Assembly: GCA_946480915.1 (NCBI GenBank)
Contig: CAMLLO010000013.1
Coordinates: 65,953-129,952 of the forward strand
Origin: an uncultured Sphingobacteriaceae bacterium
GTDB taxonomy: Bacteria > Bacteroidota > Bacteroidia > Sphingobacteriales > Sphingobacteriaceae
DNA: 64,000 nucleotides
Direction: 5' to 3'
The translations under genes and the position numbers were made by a program. A model generated the notes under the pieces. That model saw only the letters and a list, made by a program, of their open reading frames with translations. It was not told the origin of the DNA and did no database searches. This document shows, piece after piece, positions 8,757-16,679 of this stretch (positions are counted from its first letter, which is position 1; each line of letters opens with the position of its first letter).

Positions 8757-8873
8757 TTACCTTCTTGTACGTGTGTCAGCTGATCCACCTGCGGCACGGC
8801 CGGTTGCGGATGCTGTTCTTTGACCGCCTCTGTTAAAGAGACCTCTTACTGCGTTTCCAATTCTTCTAAAGAC
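8757..8873 (-). CDS. Possible small basic peptide without standard start codon
   Basis: Between the 78-residue gene and terS there is a 38-codon open stretch rich in Arg, Gly, Ala and Thr (includes GNAVRGLFNRGGQ and ends GGSADTRTRR). It has no ATG, GTG or TTG; only an ATT (at 8861) is available. Its ordered composition and position before the terminator suggest a real small phage protein or a remnant of one. Confidence is low. Confidence 0.3.
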   Translation of the reverse strand, partial: VFRRIGNAVRGLFNRGGQRTASATGRAAGGSADTRTRR

Positions 8874-8909
8874 TCAGCAATTCAATTAAATGGTTAAACA
8901 ATCTGTTAT

Positions 8910-9146
8910 TTATACGGGCTTTTGGCCAGTTTCTTCAATTAATCTTCTTTTACATGTCAATTCCACTGTTCCAGCATTTTTCATTCCTTCCCACCATAGA
9001 TAACTATATTCGACTTTATGGAAATAATGGCCTTGAGCATCTTCTAACCTGAGAATCATGATATATTCCTCATCGAGTTTTTCGTTCTCTAAAACCCATG
9101 ACTTAAAATGTCTGACAGAGGATGTTAACACAGCTACTTTCTTCAT
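8910..9146 (-). CDS. Hypothetical phage protein
   Basis: A 78-residue protein with a beta-strand-rich middle (EEYIMILRLEDAQGHYFHKVEYSY) and a basic C-terminus. Its start overlaps the stop of the 137-residue gene by four bases, and that gene in turn overlaps the PAPS-reductase-like gene, so the three form one translational unit. No known family was recognised. Confidence 0.6.
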   Translation of the reverse strand: MKKVAVLTSSVRHFKSWVLENEKLDEEYIMILRLEDAQGHYFHKVEYSYLWWEGMKNAGTVELTCKRRLIEETGQKPV

Positions 9147-9556
9147 AGCTCAAAATCCATCGTTATGTCGAACCAATCCTTCTTTGCATTAAACAATTTG
9201 GGTACCTCAATCTCTTTTGGTGTTAGATCAATTCCCAACTTCTCAGCTAATAAGGATCCGTCAATGAAATTATCTTTTACCAGGCCTAATGCATCAGCTT
9301 TACGCAAGAACTCGTCACGTTGATCATTATCAGCAAAATAAGCACAGAAATAAAAGTCAGTATTCCACTGATTCTCGAGCGATTTCTTAGTGTTGGCGGT
9401 TGCTTCGCGAATAGCGAGCATGTGCTCTGCAACCTCTTCATTAGCGGCTTTCTCAAAGTTCTCGATATCGCTGATATCATCTGATTCATCATCAGCTGGA
9501 CTATCAAAATTGAAGATATCAAAATCATCATTTAACACTTTATGCTTTTTGCTCAT
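9143..9556 (-). CDS. Hypothetical acidic phage protein
   Basis: A 137-residue protein from the ATG at 9556 (MSKKHKVLND). The N-terminal 40 residues are very acidic; the rest contains DFYFCAYFADNDQRDEFL. It overlaps the end of the PAPS-reductase-like gene by 17 bases and the start of the next gene by four. This arrangement suggests that it works with the PP-loop enzyme, but no function is known. Confidence 0.6.
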   Translation of the reverse strand: MSKKHKVLNDDFDIFNFDSPADDESDDISDIENFEKAANEEVAEHMLAIREATANTKKSLENQWNTDFYFCAYFADNDQRDEFLRKADALGLVKDNFIDGSLLAEKLGIDLTPKEIEVPKLFNAKKDWFDITMDFEL

Positions 9557-10232
9557 AGCGTAATAATTCAAGTTCTACAAAAGGATACATCGCTTTCACT
9601 TTCTCGAAATCGTTCGGAAAATGATCTTTAAGCGGTTTTAAAAATTTATAATGGAATCCATCAAATGAACGGCCCCAGATCCGGTAATCAACCGGCAACT
9701 TTATGCCACTGGCACGAATGGCATTGATCAGCGTTTCATTATTCCAGTCATAAACAGGATAGAATTGCTTACGCTTCTTGTTTTCGGCACCATAACGTTT
9801 AATGCTGAAACGGCGATTCAAGCTATCATTCATTCGAACCCCGACACCAGTGTAAGTATCTTCAGGTATTTTCAGATCGATCTTAGCAGCTGCAAATATC
9901 TCATCGTAATGAGGAATATAGATATCGCTTTCGTGAATATGATCAATTGCAGATGGATGCTGATACATGAAGTATGCTAACTGGCGATAAGTAGCTGGAG
10001 AAGGTAATTGAATGATGTGCTCTTTAAATACTTCATTCTCGTAGTACTCAATCGATCTCTGTTGAAACTCTAAGCCAGGTACGATGTAATAAAAAACCGG
10101 ATGGATCCGGTCAAAGTATTCTTTCATCTGAATGTATGCAGCAATGCTGTCTTTCCCCATGGAAAAAGAGATAATCGCCACACCATTCGATTCTTCGGCA
10201 ATACGTTTACAAAGTTCTATGCTTGTTTCCAC
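9540..10232 (-). CDS. PAPS reductase-like PP-loop enzyme
   Basis: A 230-residue member of the adenine nucleotide alpha-hydrolase superfamily. The PP-loop is FSMGKDSIAAY (residues about 23-33), which binds ATP or PAPS. The C-terminus has SFDGFHYKFLKPLKDHFPND and lacks the cysteine pairs of assimilatory PAPS reductases, so sulfate reduction is unlikely. Phage versions are usually suspected of nucleic-acid or nucleotide modification. It is preceded by bipartite motif B and followed by two overlapping small genes. A second, larger PP-loop protein is encoded at 18,994-20,196. Confidence 0.75.
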   Translation of the reverse strand: METSIELCKRIAEESNGVAIISFSMGKDSIAAYIQMKEYFDRIHPVFYYIVPGLEFQQRSIEYYENEVFKEHIIQLPSPATYRQLAYFMYQHPSAIDHIHESDIYIPHYDEIFAAAKIDLKIPEDTYTGVGVRMNDSLNRRFSIKRYGAENKKRKQFYPVYDWNNETLINAIRASGIKLPVDYRIWGRSFDGFHYKFLKPLKDHFPNDFEKVKAMYPFVELELLRYEQKA

Positions 10233-10262
10233 TTTTCTAAATGAATGCTAAGTTAATTAAAT

Positions 10263-10288
10263 TATTACAAATGTTATGTATGCGTATA
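10263..10288 (-). promoter_or_regulatory. Bipartite motif, copy B
   Basis: Minus strand TATACG-N7-AACATTTGTAATA, filling the gap between the 71-residue gene and the PAPS-reductase-like start at 10,232 (about 30 bases upstream of it). Confidence 0.65.
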
Positions 10289-10504
10289 TTAAAGAAGAAA
10301 ATCATTGATCTCACTGGGTTTCACTTTATGTGTCCATGTATTGAAGTCAGGTGAAATGTTTTGAAAGTGGTAGATACCATCTGTGGTTTGCTCAATGAAT
10401 TTTAAAGCAAACTTACCACCTAATCCGGAAGCAGTATAATAGACTTGACCTTTTGTTAATGTTGGGATTTCTAGTTGCTGATTTAATTCTTTTTGGACGC
10501 TCAT
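10289..10504 (-). CDS. Small hypothetical phage protein
   Basis: A 71-residue protein with a beta-rich core (GQVYYTASGLGGKFALKFIE followed by GIYHF). It may be a small beta-barrel, but no family is recognised. Its ATG is 7 bases from bipartite motif C. Confidence 0.55.
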   Translation of the reverse strand: MSVQKELNQQLEIPTLTKGQVYYTASGLGGKFALKFIEQTTDGIYHFQNISPDFNTWTHKVKPSEINDFLL

Positions 10505-10511
10505 GAGAATT

Positions 10512-10537
10512 TATTATTAATGTTTAATCTACGCATG
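10512..10537 (-). promoter_or_regulatory. Bipartite motif, copy C
   Basis: Minus strand CATGCG-N7-AACATTAATAATA, 7 bases upstream of the ATG at 10,504. The left half differs from the consensus at two positions, the right half is exact. Confidence 0.6.
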
Positions 10538-10549
10538 AAAGTGGAGCTA

Positions 10550-11182
10550 CTAATGGCCCCATGATTTATGATAAGTATCACCCTCTTCATGTAATCTCAT
10601 CCAGCCGTATTGCGATTTGATAAAGTAGTATGGATTATTTTTGCTGTCGAACCGGAAAAGAACAGGTTTTATTTCTGGTTTTGCATCAGGATTTTTAAAT
10701 GCATCTTTGCAAGGTTTAACATTCGCGCTATCATGGCTGGTAGCTTCTATTATTTCATTGCAGATGGATTTAATAAGCACTGATTTTGGTTTTACTTCAA
10801 CAACCTGGTAAGAATCAACGTTTGTTTGATCATATCCCCAGCTGTCAACAAAGATATCACCAACTTTAAACGGGTTTTGAAAGTTAGATCTTACTTCTTT
10901 TTTCAACTTAGCTTTTTCAAGCTTTTGCGCTGCATACTTTTCAAGTAATTCGATTTCTTTAGTTAAATATTCAGTTCTTCTTTCTAAAGAGTGGAAACGA
11001 TAATTGAAAACATTCACTTCACGGTTCAATTTATTAATTCGTGTTGCTTTAGCAGTAATAAGAGGCTGTTCATTCAAAACAAGTTTGATGTTTTGAGCTT
11101 GAAATCTTTCTACAAATGATGCTTCAGGAGTTGAAGATAATGGCTTAAAAGCGTTGAAAACGACTGATAGAAACTGTTTCAT
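10550..11182 (-). CDS. Coiled-coil hypothetical phage protein
   Basis: A 210-residue basic protein. Residues about 45-95 form a likely coiled coil (RTEYLTKEIELLEKYAAQKL); the C-terminal half is beta-rich with FRFDSKNNPYYF. It belongs to the early small-gene region on the minus strand. Function unknown. Confidence 0.55.
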   Translation of the reverse strand: MKQFLSVVFNAFKPLSSTPEASFVERFQAQNIKLVLNEQPLITAKATRINKLNREVNVFNYRFHSLERRTEYLTKEIELLEKYAAQKLEKAKLKKEVRSNFQNPFKVGDIFVDSWGYDQTNVDSYQVVEVKPKSVLIKSICNEIIEATSHDSANVKPCKDAFKNPDAKPEIKPVLFRFDSKNNPYYFIKSQYGWMRLHEEGDTYHKSWGH

Positions 11183-11184
11183 AA

Positions 11185-11358
11185 TTAAATGGATTTTACG
11201 GATTTAACTTCTAATGATTCAATGTCGGTGTCAAGCTCTTGAGCGTAAATTTCTAACGCTAATATTTTTGCTTGCTCTTCTGTGTCTGCTGTTAGGATCT
11301 CAGCTGTGAATTCTTGATCGAAGAACTCATCGTAAACGGTAACTTCAAATTTTGACAT
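11185..11358 (-). CDS. Small acidic protein, KOW-free hypothetical
   Basis: A 57-residue acidic frame, MSKFEVTVYDEFF to VKSVKSI, with an AEILTADTEEQAKILALEIY helix. It is preceded by the leader AAAGAATCATG and by a TATATTTG promoter-like box at 11,393. It ends two bases before the next gene. No family recognised. Confidence 0.55.
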   Translation of the reverse strand: MSKFEVTVYDEFFDQEFTAEILTADTEEQAKILALEIYAQELDTDIESLEVKSVKSI

Positions 11359-11392
11359 GATTCTTTGTATTAGTTATGACTGATTGACTAAT

Positions 11393-11422
11393 CAAATATA
11401 CATAACTTTTATTATGTACAAA
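11393..11422 (-). promoter_or_regulatory. Bacteroidota-type promoter
   Basis: On the minus strand TTTG (11,419-11,422) and TATATTTG (11,393-11,400) are separated by 18 bases, close to the TTTG-N19-21-TAnnTTTG consensus of Bacteroidota vegetative promoters. It would start transcription about 30 bases before the ATG at 11,358. Confidence 0.5.
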
Positions 11423-11426
11423 GAAT

Positions 11427-11633
11427 TTATTTTATTTTTTCTTTTAAGTATTTTTCTATGATTTCAAGATCGTTTTCAGTTAATCTTTGCTTGTTAGATT
11501 CCTTGATTTTCTGATTCATTCGAACAGCAGCAGATTTGCAAGCGTTTTTATCTTCCGGATCTACGTTCCAAATCTCCCTGGCTAACATGGCTGTATTGAT
11601 CAGGCCTGATTCTAATATTTTTTTTACGTTCAT
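11427..11633 (-). CDS. Small hypothetical phage protein
   Basis: A 68-residue basic helical protein (MNVKKILESGLINTAMLARE to LEIIEKYLKEKIK). The segment MLAREIWNVDPEDKNACKSA could be an HTH, suggesting a small regulator. It begins three bases after the stop of the 87-residue gene. Confidence 0.5.
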   Translation of the reverse strand: MNVKKILESGLINTAMLAREIWNVDPEDKNACKSAAVRMNQKIKESNKQRLTENDLEIIEKYLKEKIK

Positions 11634-11635
11634 AA

Positions 11636-11899
11636 TTATTCTCCCTCAACATATTTCTTTAGTATCTCATCATACAGAGCTTCTGGCACAAGATAAAAGC
11701 CCTCAACTGTATGTTTTGGCAAAGGTTTGCTTTCATCATCCCATAACTTATGGACATCGCCTTGAGCCTTATTTCGATCATCACACACCTGATCAGCTGT
11801 TTTTTTGAACTGATAAGCTTGCGTCATGTGAACGTTAGGACTTATAACCTTCTTATCTTCACATACAAAGTACATCTTGCGAAATTTGTATTTAGACAT
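11636..11899 (-). CDS. Hypothetical phage protein
   Basis: An 87-residue basic protein (starts MSKYKFRKMYFVCEDKK, ends EILKKYVEGE). No motif recognised. It lies in an uninterrupted series of small minus-strand genes. Confidence 0.5.
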   Translation of the reverse strand: MSKYKFRKMYFVCEDKKVISPNVHMTQAYQFKKTADQVCDDRNKAQGDVHKLWDDESKPLPKHTVEGFYLVPEALYDEILKKYVEGE

Positions 11900-11904
11900 A
11901 ATTA

Positions 11905-11994
11905 TTACCTCATTCGTTTACCCTTTTTTAAGGGATGTTCAAAAACAGCTTCAAGTATTTTTTTTATAATGTTCAGGATCCTTTTCCAGTTCAT
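11905..11994 (-). CDS. Very small basic peptide
   Basis: A 29-residue amphipathic, basic frame (MNWKRILNIIKKILEAVFEH...). It fills the gap between two genes and has no competing frame. It could be a leader peptide or toxin-like peptide, but only coding potential by position supports it. Confidence 0.3.
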   Translation of the reverse strand: MNWKRILNIIKKILEAVFEHPLKKGKRMR

Positions 11995-11998
11995 GAAA

Positions 11999-12325
11999 TT
12001 AGTTTTTAGACCAATAGTCTTGTATTTCCTTTATCTGGCTATACAAATCAATTGTCTTACTGGTAATTGTCCGATAGAAAGATGTGATAACAATTGAACT
12101 CATATCATCTGCATGCTCAATACCGATTGAATTAAACCACTTAACAAGCGGACTATCATCTTTCCATAATCCCCATTCATTTCGAATACTTGCACCAAAT
12201 AGTAAATGGGCATCAGATGTAAAATCAGCTTCATCCATATCCATAAACTTAATTTGCTGTTCAGGAGATATTGAACTGGTTAATTGTTGAATTGCTTCTG
12301 TAAGATTGGTAGGAATGTTTTTCAT
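11999..12325 (-). CDS. Hypothetical phage protein (DUF6794-like)
   Basis: A 108-residue acidic protein. The N-terminus MKNIPTNLTEAIQQL and the ASIRNEWGLWKDDSPLVKWF segment are reminiscent of DUF6794, whose function is unknown. It overlaps the upstream gene by four bases. Confidence 0.55.
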   Translation of the reverse strand: MKNIPTNLTEAIQQLTSSISPEQQIKFMDMDEADFTSDAHLLFGASIRNEWGLWKDDSPLVKWFNSIGIEHADDMSSIVITSFYRTITSKTIDLYSQIKEIQDYWSKN

Positions 12326-13044
12326 ACTGTTTCTTTAGGCGGTTCAGGTTTAAGTAAATACTCTTTTAATCTTTCTTCTTTCCAAATATCCTCTTGTGAT
12401 CTTGCTGGAATAGAAAAGCTGAAGTACATTGAAGGAATCCAGGCTTCTTTAAAATTCTGATTAGGTTTAGCCCAATTGGCTATCTCGATTGTTGCATGGG
12501 TAACGTAGCATCTCAAAAATTCAATTCTATTATCTCCAACAGGTATCTGGACACTATTGTAGCTTACAGAATTCACGTCTGGCAATTTAGAAATAGCTTG
12601 TTCAATTACAAGATCAATGGGATCTTTTAATGTTGTATCAACCTCCACAGGAGTTTCTTTAATAGTTAATTCTTCGCCGGTGTTTTCAGCATACCAATTC
12701 TGAAGTTGGTGAACGTAGTGGATGCGCTTCAATCCTAAGTCTATAAAAACTTTCGACTCTGGATCCTTGAATGAGACTACCAAGTGCGAACCAGCCCAAA
12801 CAAGAAAAAGCGTATTCGTCACAAAAATAGGCTTCACTCCTGTTTTGTACTCATGCAGGACTATTCCCAACTTCAACAACCATTCTTCGGTGAGGGGAAC
12901 GGGTTCAAAGTAATAATCAATTACAGCAGATGATTCGTGAGTCTTGACTGACTTTGTCTCTAAATCAATACCAATAACCTCAACAGTATTTTTGACTATT
13001 TTGTATTGTATAAGGTTCCCAATCCTAAGTTCTTGTGCTTTCAT
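12322..13044 (-). CDS. Phage protein with ELRIGN / HQLQN signature, paralogue 1
   Basis: A 240-residue protein of a family common in Bacteroidota phages. It starts with QELRIGNLIQYK (KOW-like beta domain) and contains PLTEEWLLKLG and YVHQLQNWYAENTGEELTI. A second, shorter copy is at 31,216-31,623. The C-terminal 90 residues are absent from that copy. The conserved core may be a nucleic-acid or protein interaction domain. Function unknown. Confidence 0.65.
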   Translation of the reverse strand: MKAQELRIGNLIQYKIVKNTVEVIGIDLETKSVKTHESSAVIDYYFEPVPLTEEWLLKLGIVLHEYKTGVKPIFVTNTLFLVWAGSHLVVSFKDPESKVFIDLGLKRIHYVHQLQNWYAENTGEELTIKETPVEVDTTLKDPIDLVIEQAISKLPDVNSVSYNSVQIPVGDNRIEFLRCYVTHATIEIANWAKPNQNFKEAWIPSMYFSFSIPARSQEDIWKEERLKEYLLKPEPPKETV

Positions 13045-13047
13045 AAC

Positions 13048-13254
13048 TCAGGATGTAAATACGATATCTTCTGGATTAACCTGGTATACCTGACCGGTTT
13101 CCTCTTCTTCGACAATGCCGTAAGTTAAAGCAGCTTCGACATGTGAATTCCAATCAATGCTCCATTGGTGAAAAAAACCAGTTAAGCCTTTTTGCTTATT
13201 ATTGGGAAGGATAAATGTTACTTTACGTAGTTGATCTTTGGTTGTCATATTCAA
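13048..13254 (-). CDS. Small hypothetical phage protein
   Basis: A 68-residue protein with FFHQWSIDWNSHVEAALTYG followed by VEEEETGQVYQVNPEDIVF, a pattern that resembles small beta-type adaptor proteins. It follows a promoter-like TATATTTG box at 13,278-13,285. Confidence 0.5.
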   Translation of the reverse strand: MNMTTKDQLRKVTFILPNNKQKGLTGFFHQWSIDWNSHVEAALTYGIVEEEETGQVYQVNPEDIVFTS

Positions 13255-13310
13255 TTCTTATATATTTTTGACTAAATCAAATATATAACAAAAGTTATGT
13301 AAAAAGAAAA

Positions 13311-13345
13311 CAAAAAATCCCTGCAAGTTTTTACACCTGCAGGGA
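13311..13345 (-). terminator. Rho-independent terminator
   Basis: TCCCTGCA (13,318-13,325) pairs with TGCAGGGA (13,338-13,345). On the minus strand it is followed by six U residues. It ends the transcript of the 82-residue gene and tRNA-like gene. Confidence 0.8.
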
Positions 13346-13376
13346 CTCCAAATTAACACGCTAGTCAAACGTTTCT

Positions 13377-13625
13377 TTAAAAGTTTCCTTTTCTTACACC
13401 AGATGCTAAATCATCCTGAACTTCACCTTCGGTACCTGGCCAATGTGTAATGATTGCACTTTCTACATTGACACCATTTGCCTTAAGCATTTCAACAAAT
13501 GTTTTAGCAAGAGCATCAGGAGTAGCATTTCCGTTTTCATAAAAATTTACAATACCTCCATCTTTTTTATCTCGGTCCTGACCGTGGCCACCTACGCCAA
13601 TAATTTCAACTTTAAATTGTCCCAT
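13377..13625 (-). CDS. Small hypothetical phage protein
   Basis: An 82-residue protein, MGQFKVEIIGVGGHGQDRDK to DDLASGVRKGNF, with a helical NATPDALAKTFVEMLKANG segment. It lies between the tRNA-Val-like gene and a terminator. No known function. Confidence 0.55.
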   Translation of the reverse strand: MGQFKVEIIGVGGHGQDRDKKDGGIVNFYENGNATPDALAKTFVEMLKANGVNVESAIITHWPGTEGEVQDDLASGVRKGNF

Positions 13626-13666
13626 GGTTAATTTTCGGTTCCCTGCACTCCGAAAGGTTTAATTTG

Positions 13667-13740
13667 TAGCGGGGGAGAGATTCGAACTCCCGACCTCCAG
13701 AAAGTCATTCTGGCAAGCTAACCACTGCTAACACCCCGCA
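13667..13740 (-). tRNA. tRNA-Val-like gene (anticodon GAC)
   Basis: A 74-base cloverleaf on the minus strand. The T arm has GTTCGAATC with a 5-bp stem, and the anticodon stem CCAGA/TCTGG closes the loop ATGACTT, giving anticodon GAC (valine). Six of seven acceptor pairs form; position 1-72 is a T-T mismatch. CCA is not encoded and the bases 3' of the anticodon are both T, which is unusual. It may be a phage tRNA under relaxed constraint, or partly decayed. Confidence 0.65.
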
Positions 13741-13744
13741 ATTT

Positions 13745-14203
13745 TTAAAATTTTACATCACCCTTAATCACATCATACAATCTCTGCACCTCTTCTCTAA
13801 AGTTCCTGTAAGTGCGATAAGCGGAAACAGCACTCATCATACTTTTGCTGATAATATCCTGCCGGCATTCAATCAGCTCACTTAATGCCTTTACCATTCC
13901 AGTCTTTTTTTCGCGAGCTGTGAAACCATGAATCTTTTCTGGATGATAAAACATCAGGACCACCGCAAGAAGAAGCTCCCGGGTGTCGGTTACTTTCTTT
14001 TGACCTGGCTGATTCTGCCATCTGAAACATGTCAGACCTTTAGCCTTTAAAAAAGAACGGATGATCACTGATATTTGAGAGAGGTCATTAAGACTTTTCT
14101 CAGGCAATGATTGTCTGATTTTTTCCGATATCTCTAAATTGATATCAGGATAGTCTTTCCTAAGAACATTAATTATAAACTCAGAAGGATAACTCATCAT
14201 CAT
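13745..14203 (-). CDS. Hypothetical phage protein with possible C-terminal HTH
   Basis: A 152-residue helical protein. The C-terminal part (AREKKTGMVKALSELIECRQ, then SKSMMSAVSAYRTYRNFREEV) looks like an HTH similar to small phage replication or transcription factors. Preceded by bipartite motif D (about 20 bases). No family assigned. Confidence 0.5.
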   Translation of the reverse strand: MMMSYPSEFIINVLRKDYPDINLEISEKIRQSLPEKSLNDLSQISVIIRSFLKAKGLTCFRWQNQPGQKKVTDTRELLLAVVLMFYHPEKIHGFTAREKKTGMVKALSELIECRQDIISKSMMSAVSAYRTYRNFREEVQRLYDVIKGDVKF

Positions 14204-14224
14204 CGGGGGATAAAGTTAGAAAAA

Positions 14225-14250
14225 TATTATTAATGTTATAATCACGTATA
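14225..14250 (-). promoter_or_regulatory. Bipartite motif, copy D
   Basis: Minus strand TATACG-N7-AACATTAATAATA, filling the gap between the nuclease-like gene (ends 14,253) and the ATG at 14,203. Confidence 0.65.
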
Positions 14251-14252
14251 TT

Positions 14253-14801
14253 TTATTTTAAAATTCTTTCCATTGCACCTCGGATCATATCCAAGGTTTC
14301 AATTGTCTGGAGTTGTGTTGGGGTTCTTTGGATCAGTGTCCAGCCGTTAACATTTGCAAGGCTGGCCTTATCCATGTCTCGTTGAATACCGGTACCTGAA
14401 GAGTGTCCTGAATTACCTTTGGACCAAATACCACCCTGTACTTCAATGGCTATTTTAAGGATCCGGCCATCTTTACAAACGGGAATGGTATAATCAAACC
14501 TGTAAAGGCGCTGCGTATCGAAAAAGAATTCCGGCCAGACTTCTAAGCCAAGTTCAAGCTTAACCAACCTGATAAACATATCGACCTGACTTTTATTTTT
14601 CAGATTTCGAGTATCATCAATCCAACCCGACTTAATTACAGGCGATTTAAGCGATTTTTTATTCTTTTTGGACTTACTCCCTATTTCAAAGGCAAATTTT
14701 AAAGCCTGTGGCGAATTGGGCGGATAATACGTATCGTTTATCAGAACGTAACCACGGGTAACAACATCTTTGATTATTTCTTTAGAGACTGCTGGTTTCA
14801 T
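14253..14801 (-). CDS. PD-(D/E)XK-type nuclease-like protein
   Basis: A 182-residue protein. The C-terminal half contains YRFDYTIP (acidic residue), AIEVQGGIW (E-x-Q-G, VSR/RecU-like core), H and D-K residues, and GWTLIQRTP. This is the arrangement of phage endonucleases of the restriction-like superfamily, possibly a Holliday-junction or mismatch nuclease. The basic N-terminus (SKSKKNKKSLK) likely binds DNA. It lies in the replication-related part of the prophage. Confidence 0.65.
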   Translation of the reverse strand: MKPAVSKEIIKDVVTRGYVLINDTYYPPNSPQALKFAFEIGSKSKKNKKSLKSPVIKSGWIDDTRNLKNKSQVDMFIRLVKLELGLEVWPEFFFDTQRLYRFDYTIPVCKDGRILKIAIEVQGGIWSKGNSGHSSGTGIQRDMDKASLANVNGWTLIQRTPTQLQTIETLDMIRGAMERILK

Positions 14802-14805
14802 TAAT

Positions 14806-14940
14806 CTATTTTCTCCTTTCCAAATAACTCAATACAAGCCAAACGATCACCCAAATTACGATGAAGTACACAGGTACCCATGTTTGAAATTTAATCTCAA
14901 GATATGGCTCGGTAGCTGTGCCTAAATAAATCCTGTTCAT
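14806..14940 (-). CDS. Small single-span membrane protein
   Basis: A 44-residue frame with one clear transmembrane helix (VPVYFIVIWVIVWLVLSYLE) and a short basic C-terminus. It overlaps the stop of the zinc-ribbon gene by one base (TAATG). Could be holin-related or an exclusion factor; unproven. Confidence 0.5.
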   Translation of the reverse strand: MNRIYLGTATEPYLEIKFQTWVPVYFIVIWVIVWLVLSYLERRK

Positions 14941-15113
14941 TACTTTTTCTTTGGTGAACAATTACCGCATAGATCCTTTAACTTTTTAGCTTCCGGATGA
15001 TGCGTAAAACCTAACCGAGTAAATACAGCCTCAGGATTCGGTTCTGTTGTTTTTGCGGTGTTGCCGCATTTATCGCACTTGATAATTTGCAGGCCGTTTT
15101 CTTTCTTTTTCAT
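14940..15113 (-). CDS. Small zinc-ribbon protein
   Basis: A 57-residue protein with KCDKCGNTAKT near the N-terminus and LCGNCSPKKK at the end, i.e. two Cys-x2-Cys pairs that can form one zinc ribbon. The basic tail suggests nucleic-acid binding. Coupled to the membrane protein gene that follows. Confidence 0.6.
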   Translation of the reverse strand: MKKKENGLQIIKCDKCGNTAKTTEPNPEAVFTRLGFTHHPEAKKLKDLCGNCSPKKK

Positions 15114-15131
15114 AATATGGAGTTTTAATAA

Positions 15132-15236
15132 TTAATAATTTTCGTCTTCAGGATCCACTTCTTTAGCCTGCCAGATATCCCAGGCCATTCGGAAAGCCAA
15201 AAGCACTAGGATGATAAATAATCTAATTCCGTTCAT
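15132..15236 (-). CDS. Tiny membrane protein
   Basis: A 34-residue frame with an N-terminal hydrophobic helix (IRLFIILVLLAFRMAW) and acidic C-terminus. It overlaps the 93-residue gene by four bases, supporting real translation. Confidence 0.4.
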   Translation of the reverse strand: MNGIRLFIILVLLAFRMAWDIWQAKEVDPEDENY

Positions 15237-15514
15237 TGGTCCAATGCTTGAAGCCTGTCTATTTCGGCAGCTATTAAGGCGCCGGCTATGATTAGGCGTT
15301 GTTTGTACGTCTTATGCCTCATTCTATCCCAAGAATTAGCACTCCACATCATGGGGCGATCACCGAACGATGGGTGCCCTATCAAAGATTTTGCAGCTTG
15401 TACCAACTGTTCATAAGAACTATTTGATTCAACATCTCTGGAAATAGTGTATCCGTGCTTTTCAATTTGTTCCTGTCTCTCGATGGCGATTAACTCAATT
15501 CCTGTCTTTTTCAT
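15233..15514 (-). CDS. Conserved phage protein of unknown function
   Basis: A 93-residue protein with AIERQEQIEKHG at the start and RLIIAGALIAAEIDRL near the end, a pairing common in small phage proteins of many hosts. Function unknown. It overlaps both neighbours by four bases, so it is in the middle of an operon. Confidence 0.65.
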   Translation of the reverse strand: MKKTGIELIAIERQEQIEKHGYTISRDVESNSSYEQLVQAAKSLIGHPSFGDRPMMWSANSWDRMRHKTYKQRLIIAGALIAAEIDRLQALDQ

Positions 15515-16329
15515 TTCTTCTTTGTTATTTTAAATCCTTGTTTCTTAAACTCTGCGAAAACGTCAACTACCTGAGACGAGAAATAGCAATCAATTATTAA
15601 TTTATACGCTTCCTCAAATAATTCCGACTCGTTCTCTTCGCTCTCAGGCTTATGCTCTTGAACCGGAATGCAATCGGTAATATTTTCATAGCGCATACCA
15701 AATTTTTCCAGTTCTGGATTTATATACTTTGCCAATGGGCTTACTCCTGTTGATTCGATTTCAGCATATTCAATTCTGACTTTTGTCACTTTATCCTGAA
15801 TGAAAACATCATCACTAGCTACCCAATTCCACATACCCTGCATTGTTGCTTTGACAGCATCTTTAACTCGCTGGGCAACGTCCTCTGACAAAAACTTCGG
15901 ATCTTCCTGTATAGGCGTTTCACCTGTTACCTTTTCTTCCTTTTCTGTACACGTTTCTAAAGGCTGTATAGGCGTTTCAACCCGATTGAATGGTCTGAAT
16001 TTATCACAAATCATTCTAGGCGTTTCGTGGACAGGTTGCTTTAGCTTTGCGACTTTCCTATATTCAACTCCGGGAAACTCTTCTGAATCAACATCAACAA
16101 TGCCTGAAAAATCATCGTCAAATGGATATTGAGTCTGCTTAAGAATCTCCAACTGATCTTCCCTTATCACCTGACCTACTTTTATGTTTGGGTCTATGCT
16201 TGTGAGGATTAAGGGGGTGAACTTCATCCATGCGATGTTGTCTATATGGTATCGAAGGAAAGGTCTGTGCGGATTTACCTCTTCCAGTATTACTTCTGAA
16301 CCGGATTGCTTTGCGTTAAAGTTTTTCAT
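15511..16329 (-). CDS. Hypothetical phage protein
   Basis: A 272-residue acidic protein without recognised domains. It contains repeated ETPIQ phrases in its central linker (VETPIQPLE and GETPIQEDP) and an early proline-rich segment. The C-terminal 60 residues are helical. It starts just after the 98-residue gene in the replication region. Confidence 0.5.
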   Translation of the reverse strand: MKNFNAKQSGSEVILEEVNPHRPFLRYHIDNIAWMKFTPLILTSIDPNIKVGQVIREDQLEILKQTQYPFDDDFSGIVDVDSEEFPGVEYRKVAKLKQPVHETPRMICDKFRPFNRVETPIQPLETCTEKEEKVTGETPIQEDPKFLSEDVAQRVKDAVKATMQGMWNWVASDDVFIQDKVTKVRIEYAEIESTGVSPLAKYINPELEKFGMRYENITDCIPVQEHKPESEENESELFEEAYKLIIDCYFSSQVVDVFAEFKKQGFKITKKK

Positions 16330-16346
16330 GATTGAGATTTAGTATT

Positions 16347-16643
16347 CTACCCTTTCAATTCAATTAAAGCGATTGCCCTGAGCTCTAAAAGCTCTTTCTC
16401 TTTCGCCTGTCTGTGCCCCTCAATTACGTCTACTGCCAACGCTGGTGAAACATCATAAAGTCTGTGACCAGTATCTCCTGACGGTACTCCTAATTGCAGA
16501 CCTTTTCTACCACCGAAAGCGTCTTGTAATTTCGTTTCTCCTGTTTTTGAAATAGCCTTTTTCATATCTGTAAGAAGCTTTTGAGTGTTCTCGATTTCTT
16601 GATGGCAGTTATAAATTTTAGCTGCTGTTTCTTTTGTGATCAT
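16347..16643 (-). CDS. Hypothetical phage protein
   Basis: A 98-residue mostly helical protein; the middle reads QDAFGGRKGLQLGVPSGDTG and the end is amphipathic helix. No family recognised. It directly follows the helicase-loader-like gene. Confidence 0.5.
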   Translation of the reverse strand: MITKETAAKIYNCHQEIENTQKLLTDMKKAISKTGETKLQDAFGGRKGLQLGVPSGDTGHRLYDVSPALAVDVIEGHRQAKEKELLELRAIALIELKG

Positions 16644-16679
16644 ATTTTTCTTTTTTAAAGTGTAAACCTTGTCAATAAG

